Shown: one piece after another, positions 41,018 to 49,396 of the stretch
Layout of the letters: each line of letters starts with the position of its first letter
Position numbering within the stretch: position 1 is the first letter of the stretch
From: an uncultured Peptococcaceae bacterium
Lineage (GTDB): Bacteria; Bacillota; Peptococcia; Peptococcales; Peptococcaceae
NCBI GenBank assembly: GCA_900552455.1
Contig: URZX01000004.1
Span: 43,869-107,868 of the forward strand
Reading direction: 5' to 3'
DNA length: 64,000 bases
Notes under the pieces: generated by a model
Told to the model about the DNA's origin: nothing
Databases searched by the model: none
The model's input: only the letters and a program-made list of their open reading frames with translations
Position numbers and translations under genes: made by a program

Positions 41018-41318
41018 GCCCGGCGAACCGATGCCCGAGGAAGTGACGACCGTGCTCTATGACTCAGCGAGCACCCGCGTCGAACAAATCATCAGCTGGG
41101 GCCAGACCACCGACGAAAATTTCTGGTACGACCAGGACGAAGATGAGTGGCTCATCCTGCTCAAAGGTCGCGCCGTCCTCCGCTACGACGACGGCAGCCT
41201 CATCGCCCTGCGCAAGGGCAAACCGCATCTGATCCCAGCCCACGCCCGTCACCAGGTCGCCGCCACCACCGCACCAACGATCTGGCTATGCGTGTTCAGT
41301 AAGATAAGCGAAGAATAA
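40995..41318 (+). CDS. Cupin-domain protein
   Basis: A 107-residue single-domain cupin. The core EDEWLILLKGRAVLRYDDGS and HLIPAHARHQVAATTAPTIW give the two cupin motifs, though the first His pair is replaced by Glu/Asp residues. Small cupins bind metals or ligands; the role here is unknown. It starts inside the UDG gene with GAAGGAG upstream and ends just before a bidirectional terminator. Confidence 0.85.
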   Translation: MDPANLFEPGEPMPEEVTTVLYDSASTRVEQIISWGQTTDENFWYDQDEDEWLILLKGRAVLRYDDGSLIALRKGKPHLIPAHARHQVAATTAPTIWLCVFSKISEE

Positions 41319-41320
41319 AC

Positions 41321-41363
41321 AAACGCCTGCGTGCGGACACATCGTCCGCTGCGCAGGCGTTTT
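41321..41363. terminator. Bidirectional terminator between cupin and ccdA-like genes
   Basis: AAACGCCTGCG and GCGGAC pair with GTCCGC and GCAGGCGTTTT, with T-runs on the plus side and TTTGTTTATTC on the minus side. Confidence 0.88.
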
Positions 41364-41366
41364 GCT

Positions 41367-42080
41367 TTACAGAGCAAGCCAGAACATATAGATGCCAACG
41401 GCAAAAATGAGGGCGCCGAGGATTTTTTCGCTCCAAAACGAAAATCGCTCATAATGGGCGCTGCCTTTGAGGCGCTGCACGAAACCGACGGAGGTGCCGG
41501 CGATGAGCACGAGCACGCTGTGCCCGGCGGCGTAGCAGAGCATGAGCAGGATGCCCCAGAAAAACCGTCCGTCTCCGGCGATGATGGCGAGAAGGGCGAC
41601 GAGGATCGGCGTTGAGCAGGGGCTGGCAAAAATTCCGGCGAGGATGCCGGTGAGAAAAGCGCCGACGAACCCACGCCGGCTGTTTTTTTCAAGCACGTCG
41701 GTTTCAGGGATGATGTTGATGACGTCCCAGATCTGCAGGGCCATCAGAAACATGAGCAAGCCCAGGATGATGTGCCAGATCGCTGAGTCGGTCCCCAGGA
41801 GATGGCCGACGGAGGTTGCAATGAGTCCGAGCGCCACGAAGGTACAGGCGGTTCCACCAGCGAAGGTGAGCGAATAAAGAAAGGCGCGCTTCGTTGTTTT
41901 TTCGCCGAGTCCGCTGATGTAGCCAACGATCAGCGGTATGCTCGACAGGCAGCAGGGCGTGAACGCGGCGAGCACGCCAGCTATGAGCGCGAGCAGCGGG
42001 CCAAGCCAGGGCATCTGGCCGATCACCATGACGATCTGATTCACCCATCCATCGATCATTGCATCCAAAATATCCACCAT
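41367..42080 (-). CDS. CcdA/DsbD-family thiol-disulfide membrane transporter
   Basis: A 237-residue membrane protein with six or so helices. The first helix carries LAAFTPCCLSSIPLIVGYIS and the fourth GIFASPCSTPILVALLAIIA, the paired Pro-Cys positions that shuttle electrons across the membrane in CcdA. It passes reducing power from cytoplasmic thioredoxin to outside thiols for cytochrome c maturation or protein repair. No cytochrome c genes are near, so another extracytoplasmic thiol partner is possible. It is transcribed alone, with ATG at 42080 after AGGAAAAGG. Confidence 0.88.
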   Translation of the reverse strand: MVDILDAMIDGWVNQIVMVIGQMPWLGPLLALIAGVLAAFTPCCLSSIPLIVGYISGLGEKTTKRAFLYSLTFAGGTACTFVALGLIATSVGHLLGTDSAIWHIILGLLMFLMALQIWDVINIIPETDVLEKNSRRGFVGAFLTGILAGIFASPCSTPILVALLAIIAGDGRFFWGILLMLCYAAGHSVLVLIAGTSVGFVQRLKGSAHYERFSFWSEKILGALIFAVGIYMFWLAL

Positions 42081-42158
42081 CCTTTTCCTGTGAGAAGTGC
42101 TTCTTTGTAGAGAGTTTCTCTATTTTACACCAAACCTTTGTAAATTGCACGAAAAAAG

Positions 42159-42202
42159 ATCGCCCTGTTCAGTTTCCAATCTGGGAAACTGAACGGGCGA
42201 TG
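42159..42202 (-). terminator. Terminator of the aldo/keto reductase gene
   Basis: ATCGCCCTGTTCAGTTTCC pairs with GGAAACTGAACGGGCGAT. On the minus strand it follows the stop at 42211 and is followed by CTTTTTTCG. Confidence 0.9.
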
Positions 42203-42210
42203 AAATTTTT

Positions 42211-43050
42211 TCAGCCGCGACAGAGTTTTTCGATCCAGTCGGGCGTCATCATATTTGCCGGCAGGGCGCTCTCGTCGCGTTCGAGGGCGTCCAGCGCGGC
42301 GCGCTCATCGGCGCTGAGCTCAAAATCAAAGCTGGCGAGATTTTCAGCGAGCTCGTCGCTCCCTGCGGTCATTGGTATAACGGCGACATCGCGCAGTGTC
42401 TGCCAGCGCAGGAGCACCTGACACGGCGTTTTGCCGTGGGCGCTGGCGATGGCGCAGACGGTCGGATTTTGCAGGAGATCGGTCTTGCAGCCGGCGAACG
42501 GACCACGCGCCAGCGGCTGGATATCCTGCCGCCGCAGATATTCCATGAGCTGCGGCCGCTGATAATACGGATGACGCTCGAATTGAGCGACCTGCGGCCG
42601 TTCCTTGACGTGGAGCACCAGATCAGCGAGACGGTCAGCGGCGAAATTGCAGACGCCGATGGCATGCACCAGGCCTTCCTCGCGCAGCTCGGTGAGTGCG
42701 CGCCAGGCGCCAAAAACATCATTATAAGGATATTGCAGGAGCAGCAGATCGATGGCGCTGACGCCGAGACGGTCCAGCGAACGTTTGCAGCTCTCTTTTG
42801 CTTTTTCATAGGTGGTGTTGGCGATGGTGAGCTTGGTCGCGATAAAAATATCCTTGCGCTTGACGCCACTCTGACGCACTGCGCGGCCAACGGCGCCTTC
42901 GTTACGATAGCTCTGCGCGGTATCGACGAAGCGGTAGCCCATCTCCAGTGCCTCGCGCACAGTACGTTCGCACGCTTCCTCATCGAGCATGCTCGTGCCG
43001 ATCCCGATCATTGGCATCTCAACACCATTGTTGAGGATCACGGTATCCAT
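42211..43050 (-). CDS. Aldo/keto reductase with altered catalytic His position
   Basis: A 279-residue NAD(P)H-dependent oxidoreductase. Family marks: VEMPMIGIGTSMLDEE at the start, YRFVDTAQSYRNEGAVGRAV with catalytic Asp and Tyr, Lys in IFIATKLT, and VHAIGVCNFAADRLADLV. The usual LLLIHQP block is replaced by LLLLQYPYND, so Gln stands where the catalytic His is expected; this may alter activity. The ATG at 43050 is preferred since the family begins MDTVILNNGVEMP; the frame extends 17 codons upstream. It is a single-gene unit. Confidence 0.85.
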   Translation of the reverse strand: MDTVILNNGVEMPMIGIGTSMLDEEACERTVREALEMGYRFVDTAQSYRNEGAVGRAVRQSGVKRKDIFIATKLTIANTTYEKAKESCKRSLDRLGVSAIDLLLLQYPYNDVFGAWRALTELREEGLVHAIGVCNFAADRLADLVLHVKERPQVAQFERHPYYQRPQLMEYLRRQDIQPLARGPFAGCKTDLLQNPTVCAIASAHGKTPCQVLLRWQTLRDVAVIPMTAGSDELAENLASFDFELSADERAALDALERDESALPANMMTPDWIEKLCRG

Positions 43051-43198
43051 CTTCGTTACAACTCCCTTGTGATAAAACGTGGACGCGATCTTTGCACCCA
43101 TTCTACCACGTTACGATCACAAAAGGAATAATTACATGGAAGTTGTCGAAAAAACGATACGGAATACACCAAATCTTCACAAGCTCTTGACAATCAGA

Positions 43199-44398
43199 TC
43201 AGTAACCAGCGCTGAGCAGGAAATCCACCGCATGCAAAATACGCACGCCATCCACATTCCCAGCGGCATAGGGATCTAATGTAACAATGAGCTTGGGATG
43301 CTGGTCTCTGATCTCCAGGAGATTAGCGATCTCTCTGTCGGAATCCTCAGGCAGCGTGCGACACACCTGTACATAAATCCGTGCCCCCTGACGCTCCGCC
43401 ACAAAATCAATCTCTTTCTTCCCCAGCTTTCCGATGTAAACCTGGTAGCCGCGCCGCAACAATTCAAAATAAACGATATTCTCGAGCATGGATGCGATCG
43501 ATTTTGGATTAAATCCCATCACGCAATATTTCAGCGCAGCATCGGCGAGATAAAATTTCTCCTGTGTTTTTAACACAGATTTCCCCTGGAGATCGTAGCG
43601 TCTGCAACGATAGATGATGAACGCTTTTTCCAACCACTCCAGATAATTATAGACCAACTCAACAGAGAGCGACCGCCCCTCGCCACGCAAAAATTTCACA
43701 ATAGAATTCGCCGAAAACGTTTTGCCCACATTTTCCACCACGAATCGCACCACACGATTAAAAAGATCGAGATTGGTGATCTGATGACGCCGGGCAATGT
43801 CGTTGGTGATCACAGAATTATAAATACCGTCAACGATCTGATAAGCGGCACGCTCATCAAAATCGCCCAATGCCACGATCGGAAAACCACCATAATGCAG
43901 ATAATCGTTAAAAAGCTCCTGCGTTGAGCGGTTGCTCTGCGATTTGAAATCAAGATATTCCGAGAAGGATAGCGGAAACACTGGTATCGACACGTAACGT
44001 CCACTTAAATAAGTAGAAATCTCTCCGGCAATCAAACGAGAGTTTGAGCCTGTCACATAAATGTCCACGTTCGCGCTTTCGAGCAGGCTATTCACTGCAC
44101 GCTCCCAGTCTTCCACTTCCTGCACCTCATCGAGTAGCAGATAGTAGCGGCTGTCATCTGTCATCTTCGCACGGATCCGCTGCACCATCTCCCGCGCCGT
44201 TAATCCATTGTAATAGCTTTCCGCCGTATAACGTTCGCTGAGCACATGATCTGCCGCAACGCCACTTGTCAAAAGCTCTGTGCGCCACATTTCCAACAAA
44301 GTAGATTTTCCACACCGCCGTATCCCTGCTAAAATTTTCACCAACGGAACATCGCGATAAGTACGCAACACTTCCATATAACGAGGTCGTCTGATCAT
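43199..44398 (-). CDS. AAA ATPase with C-terminal DUF4143
   Basis: A 399-residue protein. The AAA_14 ATPase domain carries Walker A ILAGIRRCGKSTLLEM and Walker B RYYLLLDEVQEVEDW, then the sensor region VDIYVTGSNSRLIAG. The C-terminal DUF4143 domain (IDFVAERQGARIYVQVCRTL, with a nuclease-like D-E-x-V core) is typical. These proteins occur as many copies in anaerobes; their function is unknown and a defence or mobile-element role has been suggested. It stands alone, next to a tandem hairpin array at 44447-44570. Confidence 0.9.
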   Translation of the reverse strand: MIRRPRYMEVLRTYRDVPLVKILAGIRRCGKSTLLEMWRTELLTSGVAADHVLSERYTAESYYNGLTAREMVQRIRAKMTDDSRYYLLLDEVQEVEDWERAVNSLLESANVDIYVTGSNSRLIAGEISTYLSGRYVSIPVFPLSFSEYLDFKSQSNRSTQELFNDYLHYGGFPIVALGDFDERAAYQIVDGIYNSVITNDIARRHQITNLDLFNRVVRFVVENVGKTFSANSIVKFLRGEGRSLSVELVYNYLEWLEKAFIIYRCRRYDLQGKSVLKTQEKFYLADAALKYCVMGFNPKSIASMLENIVYFELLRRGYQVYIGKLGKKEIDFVAERQGARIYVQVCRTLPEDSDREIANLLEIRDQHPKLIVTLDPYAAGNVDGVRILHAVDFLLSAGY

Positions 44399-44446
44399 GT
44401 CATCACCGCCTTTCTTCTATATCTTAGTATAGCGAAGGCCTTGCAT

Positions 44447-44570
44447 TTTTGCAAAAGTTTTTCGGTTTTGCCGGCAAAAACTTTGCGCTTTTGCAATGTT
44501 TTTCGGTTTTACCGGTAAAAACTTTATATTTTTGCAATGTTTTTCGGTGTGCGCAGCAAAAACTTTTTCA
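44447..44570. repeat. Three tandem 41-42 bp hairpin repeats
   Basis: Units start with TTTTGCAA at 44447, 44489 and 44530. Each has GTTTTTCGG, a palindrome and CAAAAACTTT-like ends. The palindromes TTTTGCCGGCAAAA (44466-44479) and TTTTACCGGTAAAA (44507-44520) are perfect; the change GCC/GGC to ACC/GGT keeps pairing. The third copy is degenerate. Confidence 0.85.
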
Positions 44571-44575
44571 CGCTT

Positions 44576-45244
44576 TCACGCTTCGAGCAGCCAGCGGATG
44601 CCGCGCGCTGTGCGACCGGCGGCGTCGTTGAAATGATTTCCGCGCTCGAGCTGAAAAGTGGTGGAGATGCCGAGTGCCTGACAGTGGGCGGCAAAATCTT
44701 CTGCAGCTGTCTGCACGTTGCGCATGAGGGGGTGGCGGGTCTTGCGCTCTTTGTCGCCGACGGAGAGATAGATCCGCTCCGGCTTGGTGTGCATGGCATG
44801 ATTCTGAGCGAAATCCAGAAAATCCGGATACCACAGCGAGCCGCTCATGCTGGCAGCGCGCTGAAAAAGATCGCAGCGATAGAGCGCGTACACGGCAAAA
44901 AGTCCCGCCAGCGAATAGCCGGCGATGCCGCGCCAGATTGGCGGCGCTGGAAGCGCAGCTTCGATCTGCGGCAGCAACTCCTCGCTCAGGAGCGCAAGCG
45001 CAGCGTCGGCGCGACCAGCGAAGGGCGCGCTGTTTTTTCTGAGGGCGGGCGCTGGCCGCGGCGAAAGATCGCCTTCCCAGTCAAATCCGCTGAGCGTAAC
45101 GAGGGTAAAATCCGGCGCATCAGCGAGGGCTTCGCGCACAGGCGCCACAGCTTCTGCGAACGTTGGCAGCACGATGAGCGGGCAAGCCGGCGCAGTGCTC
45201 GCAAAAATCTGCACCGTCCAGCCCTGGTGTTCAAATGAGATCAT
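44576..45244 (-). CDS. Alpha/beta hydrolase (putative esterase)
   Basis: A 222-residue alpha/beta hydrolase of the Fes/esterase-D-like type. Nucleophile Ser lies in IAGYSLAGLFAVYAL, with SMSGSLWYPDFLDF after it, and the late His in ERGNHFNDAAGRT. It probably cleaves esters; the substrate is unknown. The ATG at 45244 is chosen since GGAGG lies 7 bases upstream of it and too close to an earlier ATG. The gene is divergent from an M18 aminopeptidase. No signal peptide. Confidence 0.83.
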   Translation of the reverse strand: MISFEHQGWTVQIFASTAPACPLIVLPTFAEAVAPVREALADAPDFTLVTLSGFDWEGDLSPRPAPALRKNSAPFAGRADAALALLSEELLPQIEAALPAPPIWRGIAGYSLAGLFAVYALYRCDLFQRAASMSGSLWYPDFLDFAQNHAMHTKPERIYLSVGDKERKTRHPLMRNVQTAAEDFAAHCQALGISTTFQLERGNHFNDAAGRTARGIRWLLEA

Positions 45245-45356
45245 GGTCATTCCTCCTGCTCTCCATCATACACCATCTGCGAAATCTTGCAAAGCGCTTG
45301 CGCGCCGCGCAAAAAACGCGTATGCTAGAGAAAAACCATCGAAAGGACGATCCAGA

Positions 45357-46604
45357 TTGGACACGCAAGCCTTTTTCTCATATATGACCACTGCGCTCAC
45401 GCCGTATCACGCTGCCCGCAAAAGCCAGGACATGCTCGTCGCGGAAGGGATCCCCGCTCTCGACGAAAACGCCGACTGGGCGCTCTCCCCCGGCGGGCGC
45501 TATTTCCTCACGACAAACGACGGCACCACCATCGCCTTCGCGCTGCCGCAAGGAGCTCCGCGCGGTTTTCGCATCGTCGCTACGCACAACGATTCGCCGG
45601 CGCTGCGCCTGAAGCCGCAGCCAGAGATCCTGCGCGAGGGACTCTCGATGCTCAATATCGACGTCTACGGCGGGCCGATCCTCTCCACCTGGTTCGACCG
45701 TCCGCTGGCTGTCGCCGGTCGTGTGTTCATCCGCGGCGAGGACTGGGCGCATCCACAAAGCACACTCGTCGAATTGCCGGAGAAGGTGACGATCCCGTCG
45801 CTGGCGGCGCACATGAAACGCGGTGACGATCCGATCAATCCGCAAAAAGAGCTGCTCGCCCTCTGGGGAACGAGCGACGCGCCTGCTCTGCGCGAACAGA
45901 TCGCCGCTGCCAGCCACGATCTTTCTACACCGGAAGATATTCTCGCTCACGAGCTTTATCTTGTGAGCGCGGAAGCGCCGGAGATCCTCGGCGCTGAGCA
46001 TACGCTCTACGCCAGCCCGCGCATTGACAATCTCGCCAACGCTTACGCAGCCACCTGCGCCATCCGCGACTGCCAGCCGACAGATCACATCGCCGTTTTC
46101 ATCAGCTATCAGCACGAAGAGATCGGTAGCCACACGCGACAGGGCGCCGCCGCTTCGCTGCTTTCGCAGACGCTTGCGCGCATCGCCAAAGCCACCGGAG
46201 CAGACCTGCGCGCGCTGCTTGCAGAGAGCGTCATCCTCAGCTGCGACCAGGCCCACGCCGCGCACCCAAACTATCCGGAAAAAGCCGACCCTGTGCTGCG
46301 TCCACGTCTCGGCGAAGGGCCTGTGCTCAAGCTCGCCGCCAGCCACAGCTACGCCACCACGCCGCGCGGCGAAGCCATGCTGCGCGCCCTCTGCGCCGAA
46401 GAAAATATTCCGCTGCAAACCTTCGTTAATCGCGCAGACATGCGCGGCGGCTCCACCATCGGTCCCATCGCAGAAACCGCCTGCGGCATCGAGGCCATCG
46501 ACGTCGGAAATCCGATGCTCGCCATGCACAGCATCCGCGAGCTCGCCGATCTCCGCGATCAGGACGCCATGGAACGATTGATGGGCGCATTTTTCACACG
46601 CTGA
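45357..46604 (+). CDS. M18-family aminopeptidase (aspartyl aminopeptidase-like)
   Basis: A 415-residue cytoplasmic metallopeptidase. Zinc and catalytic blocks: FRIVATHNDSPALRLKPQPE, SPRIDNLANAYAATCA, YQHEEIGSHTRQGAA, ILSCDQAHAAHPNY and the last His in MLAMHSIREL. The start is TTG at 45357 with GAAAGGA 9 bases upstream; the frame is open far upstream but only by chance across the divergent esterase gene. M18 enzymes remove N-terminal acidic or other residues from peptides. A second M18 enzyme is at 51666-53063. Confidence 0.9.
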   Translation: MDTQAFFSYMTTALTPYHAARKSQDMLVAEGIPALDENADWALSPGGRYFLTTNDGTTIAFALPQGAPRGFRIVATHNDSPALRLKPQPEILREGLSMLNIDVYGGPILSTWFDRPLAVAGRVFIRGEDWAHPQSTLVELPEKVTIPSLAAHMKRGDDPINPQKELLALWGTSDAPALREQIAAASHDLSTPEDILAHELYLVSAEAPEILGAEHTLYASPRIDNLANAYAATCAIRDCQPTDHIAVFISYQHEEIGSHTRQGAAASLLSQTLARIAKATGADLRALLAESVILSCDQAHAAHPNYPEKADPVLRPRLGEGPVLKLAASHSYATTPRGEAMLRALCAEENIPLQTFVNRADMRGGSTIGPIAETACGIEAIDVGNPMLAMHSIRELADLRDQDAMERLMGAFFTR

Positions 46605-46626
46605 TCGTGAATTGTCGGATATTGTC

Positions 46627-46655
46627 TTGTCAATCCCTAGGGATGATGATAAGAT
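46627..46655 (+). promoter_or_regulatory. Promoter of the thioredoxin-like gene
   Basis: TTGTCA (46627-46632), 17-bp spacer, TAAGAT (46650-46655). CTAGGGAT occurs twice, 23 bases apart, around the promoter and start region and may be a control site. Confidence 0.65.
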
Positions 46656-46705
46656 AATGACTAGGGATCATAGAGAGAAACGAACTATAGGAGGTAGGCC
46701 AATCA

Positions 46706-47089
46706 ATGGAAATTCCAATGATCACAATTTCGCAGTACAACGACATTGTTGCCGATAAAGAAAAATGCTTTTTGATCTTCACCAAGCAGAAATGTTCTGT
46801 GTGCGCGCGTCTGATGCCAAACATGCAGAAGATCGCTGACGAATACGCCAGCCATCCGGAAATGCATTTCTACAACATGGAGATCCACGACCCAGACGCC
46901 CGTTCCCTCTTCAAGAGCTGGAACCTTGTCGGCGTGCCACAGACCTGCATCATCAACGACGGGGAATTCCAGGAAGCGCTGCCAGGCGCGCTGGATCCTA
47001 ACATCTACCGCGACGAGATCAACAAACTCCTCGGCATCCAGAAGAAAGGCTTCGGCGCCAAGCTGAAATCCCTCTTCGGCGGTAAATAA
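46706..47089 (+). CDS. Thioredoxin-family protein
   Basis: A 127-residue thioredoxin-fold protein with the redox motif CSVC in FTKQKCSVCARLMPNMQKIA and the cis-Pro loop VGVPQTCIINDGEF. The active-site spacing C-x2-C is that of thioredoxin, but the surrounding residues differ from the classical WCGPC. A basic tail (IQKKGFGAKLKSLFGGK) is unusual. It has its own promoter, an AGGAGGT site and a strong terminator, so it is a single-gene unit. A disulfide-reducing role is likely. Confidence 0.88.
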   Translation: MEIPMITISQYNDIVADKEKCFLIFTKQKCSVCARLMPNMQKIADEYASHPEMHFYNMEIHDPDARSLFKSWNLVGVPQTCIINDGEFQEALPGALDPNIYRDEINKLLGIQKKGFGAKLKSLFGGK

Positions 47090-47108
47090 TTTATCCTATG
47101 ACAAAAGA

Positions 47109-47145
47109 GAACCCTTCGCCAGAAAAAATCGGCGAAGGGTTCTTT
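47109..47145 (+). terminator. Terminator of the thioredoxin-like gene
   Basis: GAACCCTTCGCC (47109-47120) pairs with GGCGAAGGGTTC (47131-47142), followed by TTTGCG. Confidence 0.88.
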
Positions 47146-47223
47146 GCGTTCAGGCGAAATGCTGCCAGCGTCCTTTCTCCGACGATATTACTAGAATTTT
47201 TCGCCCGTGGACAAAATTCATGG

Positions 47224-47252
47224 TTGGGTTTTTCGCTGGTGTCCTTTATAAT
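47224..47252 (+). promoter_or_regulatory. Promoter of glyA-upp
   Basis: TTGGGT (47224-47229), 17-bp spacer, TATAAT (47247-47252), 40 bases before glyA. Confidence 0.65.
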
Positions 47253-47291
47253 GAAATCAAATGCTCCAGAAAAAAGAAAGAAGGTCTATGA

Positions 47292-48527
47292 ATGAGTGAT
47301 ATCACCGAATTCCTCGCGCCGCAGGATCCTGCTGTGGCAGAGGCGATCTCCCAGGAACTCCAGCGTCAGCGCGACAAGATCGAGCTGATCGCTTCTGAAA
47401 ACTTTGCCAGCCGCGCTGTGATGGCGGCGCAGGGCTCCTGCCTGACAAACAAATACGCCGAAGGCTATCCGGGCAAGCGCTATTACGGCGGCTGCGAACA
47501 TGTCGATATCGTCGAAAATCTGGCGCGCGAACGCGTCAAACAGCTTTTCGGCGCTGAGCACGCCAATGTGCAGCCGCACAGCGGCGCACAGGCAAACTAC
47601 GCTGCCTATCAGGCTGTGCTCCAGCCAGGCGACACAGTGCTGGGCATGAATCTGGCCCACGGCGGTCACCTCACCCATGGCTCTCCAGTCAATTTCAGCG
47701 GCAAGCTCTATCATTTTGAAGAGTATGGCGTCGATCCAGAAACAGAAATGATCGACTACGACGCCATGGAAAAGAAAGCGCTGGAAGTGCAGCCAAAGCT
47801 CATCGTCGCCGGCGCCAGCGCTTATCCACGCATCATCGATTTCGCCCGCATCCGCGAGATCTGCGACAAATGCGGCGCGCTGATGATGGTCGACATGGCG
47901 CACATCGCCGGCATCGTCGCTGCAGGCCGTCATCCAAATCCTGTGCGCTACGCCGACATTGTCACCTCGACGACCCACAAAACGCTGCGCGGTCCACGCG
48001 GCGGCATCATCCTCTGCAAAAAAGAACTGGCCAAGGCCATCGACAAATCGGTTTTCCCTGGCGCTCAGGGCGGCCCGCTGATGCACATCATCGCTGCCAA
48101 AGCCGTCGCTTTTGGCGAAGCGCTGAAGCCAGAATTTACCGGCTACATTGATCAGGTGCTGCGCAACGCACAGGCTTTTGCCGATGCGCTGCAGAGCGTT
48201 GGTTTCCGTCTCGTCAGCGGCGGCACCGACAACCATCTGCTGCTCGTCGACGTTAAATCGATGGGGCTCACCGGCGCTGAAGCAGAAAAAGCCCTCGACG
48301 ACTGCAACATCACCTGCAACAAAAACGGCATTCCATTCGACACTGAAAAACCAACCGTCACCAGCGGCATCCGTCTCGGCACGCCTGCCGGCACGACCCG
48401 CGGTCTCAAGGAAGACGATTTCCGCAAGCTCGCTGAGATCATGAAGATCATCCTCGTCGACAAAGATCCAGCCCGCGGCACCGCCATGGTGAAAGAGATC
48501 ACCGACCGTTATCCACTCTACGAATGA
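47292..48527 (+). CDS. glyA: Serine hydroxymethyltransferase
   Basis: A 411-residue PLP enzyme that interconverts serine and glycine with tetrahydrofolate. Characteristic blocks: [58 protein letters not shown], and the PLP-lysine region [17 protein letters not shown]. Length and order match GlyA throughout. The upp gene follows 24 bases later, so the two are cotranscribed from the promoter at 47224-47252, linking one-carbon and pyrimidine metabolism. The ATG at 47292 follows AAGAAGG. Confidence 0.98.
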   Translation: MSDITEFLAPQDPAVAEAISQELQRQRDKIELIASENFASRAVMAAQGSCLTNKYAEGYPGKRYYGGCEHVDIVENLARERVKQLFGAEHANVQPHSGAQANYAAYQAVLQPGDTVLGMNLAHGGHLTHGSPVNFSGKLYHFEEYGVDPETEMIDYDAMEKKALEVQPKLIVAGASAYPRIIDFARIREICDKCGALMMVDMAHIAGIVAAGRHPNPVRYADIVTSTTHKTLRGPRGGIILCKKELAKAIDKSVFPGAQGGPLMHIIAAKAVAFGEALKPEFTGYIDQVLRNAQAFADALQSVGFRLVSGGTDNHLLLVDVKSMGLTGAEAEKALDDCNITCNKNGIPFDTEKPTVTSGIRLGTPAGTTRGLKEDDFRKLAEIMKIILVDKDPARGTAMVKEITDRYPLYE

Positions 48528-48551
48528 TCCGCTAATAAGGGAGGACGTACC

Positions 48552-49181
48552 ATGGATCGTGTTCACATTTTCGATCATCCGATGATCCACCACAAGATTT
48601 CCTATCTGCGCGACAAAACCACATCGACTGCCGATTTTCGCAATCTCGTCGAAGAGTTGGCGCTGCTCATGGCGTTTGAGGTCCTGGCCGATGTGCCAAC
48701 CTACGACGCCGAAGTGGAAACGCCGCTGGCAACTGCTCACTGCCGCCGCGTCGCAGAAGACGGGCTCGTCATCGTGCCGATCCTGCGCGCAGGTTTGGGC
48801 ATGGTGCCTGGTTTTCAAAAGCTCCTGCCATTTGTGCGCGTCGGCCACATCGGGCTGGCTCGCAACGAAGAAACCCACGAGCCAGAAGCCTACTATTACA
48901 AAATGCCGCCAGGCGTGGAAGACGCCACCGTTATCGTCGTCGATCCAATGCTCGCCACCGGCGGCAGCGCCTGCGATGCCATCGCCACGTTGAAGGCGCA
49001 CGGCGTCACCCGTTTCAAATTTGTCTGCCTGATCGCCAGTGAAGCCGGCATCGCCCGTCTTTCCGCTGAACATCCAGACGTGGAGATCTACGCCGCTGAA
49101 TGTGATCCCGTTCTCAACGACGACGCCTACATCGTCCCAGGACTCGGCGATGCCGGCGACCGCATCTTTGGCACATTATAA
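48552..49181 (+). CDS. upp: Uracil phosphoribosyltransferase
   Basis: A 209-residue salvage enzyme that makes UMP from uracil and PRPP. Seen: IFDHPMIHHKISYLRDKTTS at the start, VPILRAGLGMVPGFQKLLPF, the PRPP loop VIVVDPMLATGGSACDAIAT, and YIVPGLGDAGDRIFGTL at the end. Length is exactly typical. The ATG follows AAGGGAGG and lies 24 bases after glyA. A strong terminator follows. Confidence 0.98.
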   Translation: MDRVHIFDHPMIHHKISYLRDKTTSTADFRNLVEELALLMAFEVLADVPTYDAEVETPLATAHCRRVAEDGLVIVPILRAGLGMVPGFQKLLPFVRVGHIGLARNEETHEPEAYYYKMPPGVEDATVIVVDPMLATGGSACDAIATLKAHGVTRFKFVCLIASEAGIARLSAEHPDVEIYAAECDPVLNDDAYIVPGLGDAGDRIFGTL

Positions 49182-49187
49182 ACACAC

Positions 49188-49224
49188 AACGCTCCGCCTG
49201 CACGCGCTGGCGGAGCGTTTCTCT
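49188..49224 (+). terminator. Terminator of glyA-upp
   Basis: AACGCTCCGCC (49188-49198) pairs with GGCGGAGCGTT (49209-49219), followed by TCTCTTTT. Confidence 0.88.
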
Positions 49225-49396
49225 TTTACAGACACTTAACAGCACGCCGCTAGCCGATCACACATTCATTCTGTAAACTGAACGTAGAATCTTCCCCTAG
49301 GAGTGATGGCCATGTTGCTCGTCGAAATCTGTGCATTTTGCATGTTACGACGGTGCTGGGCCATTTTCTTTTGAGACGAAAAGGAGTCGATCTACT

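Noticed and set aside
44447-44570. A CRISPR array
   Set aside because: Only three units without unique spacers, and the units themselves are palindromic hairpins; no cas genes nearby.
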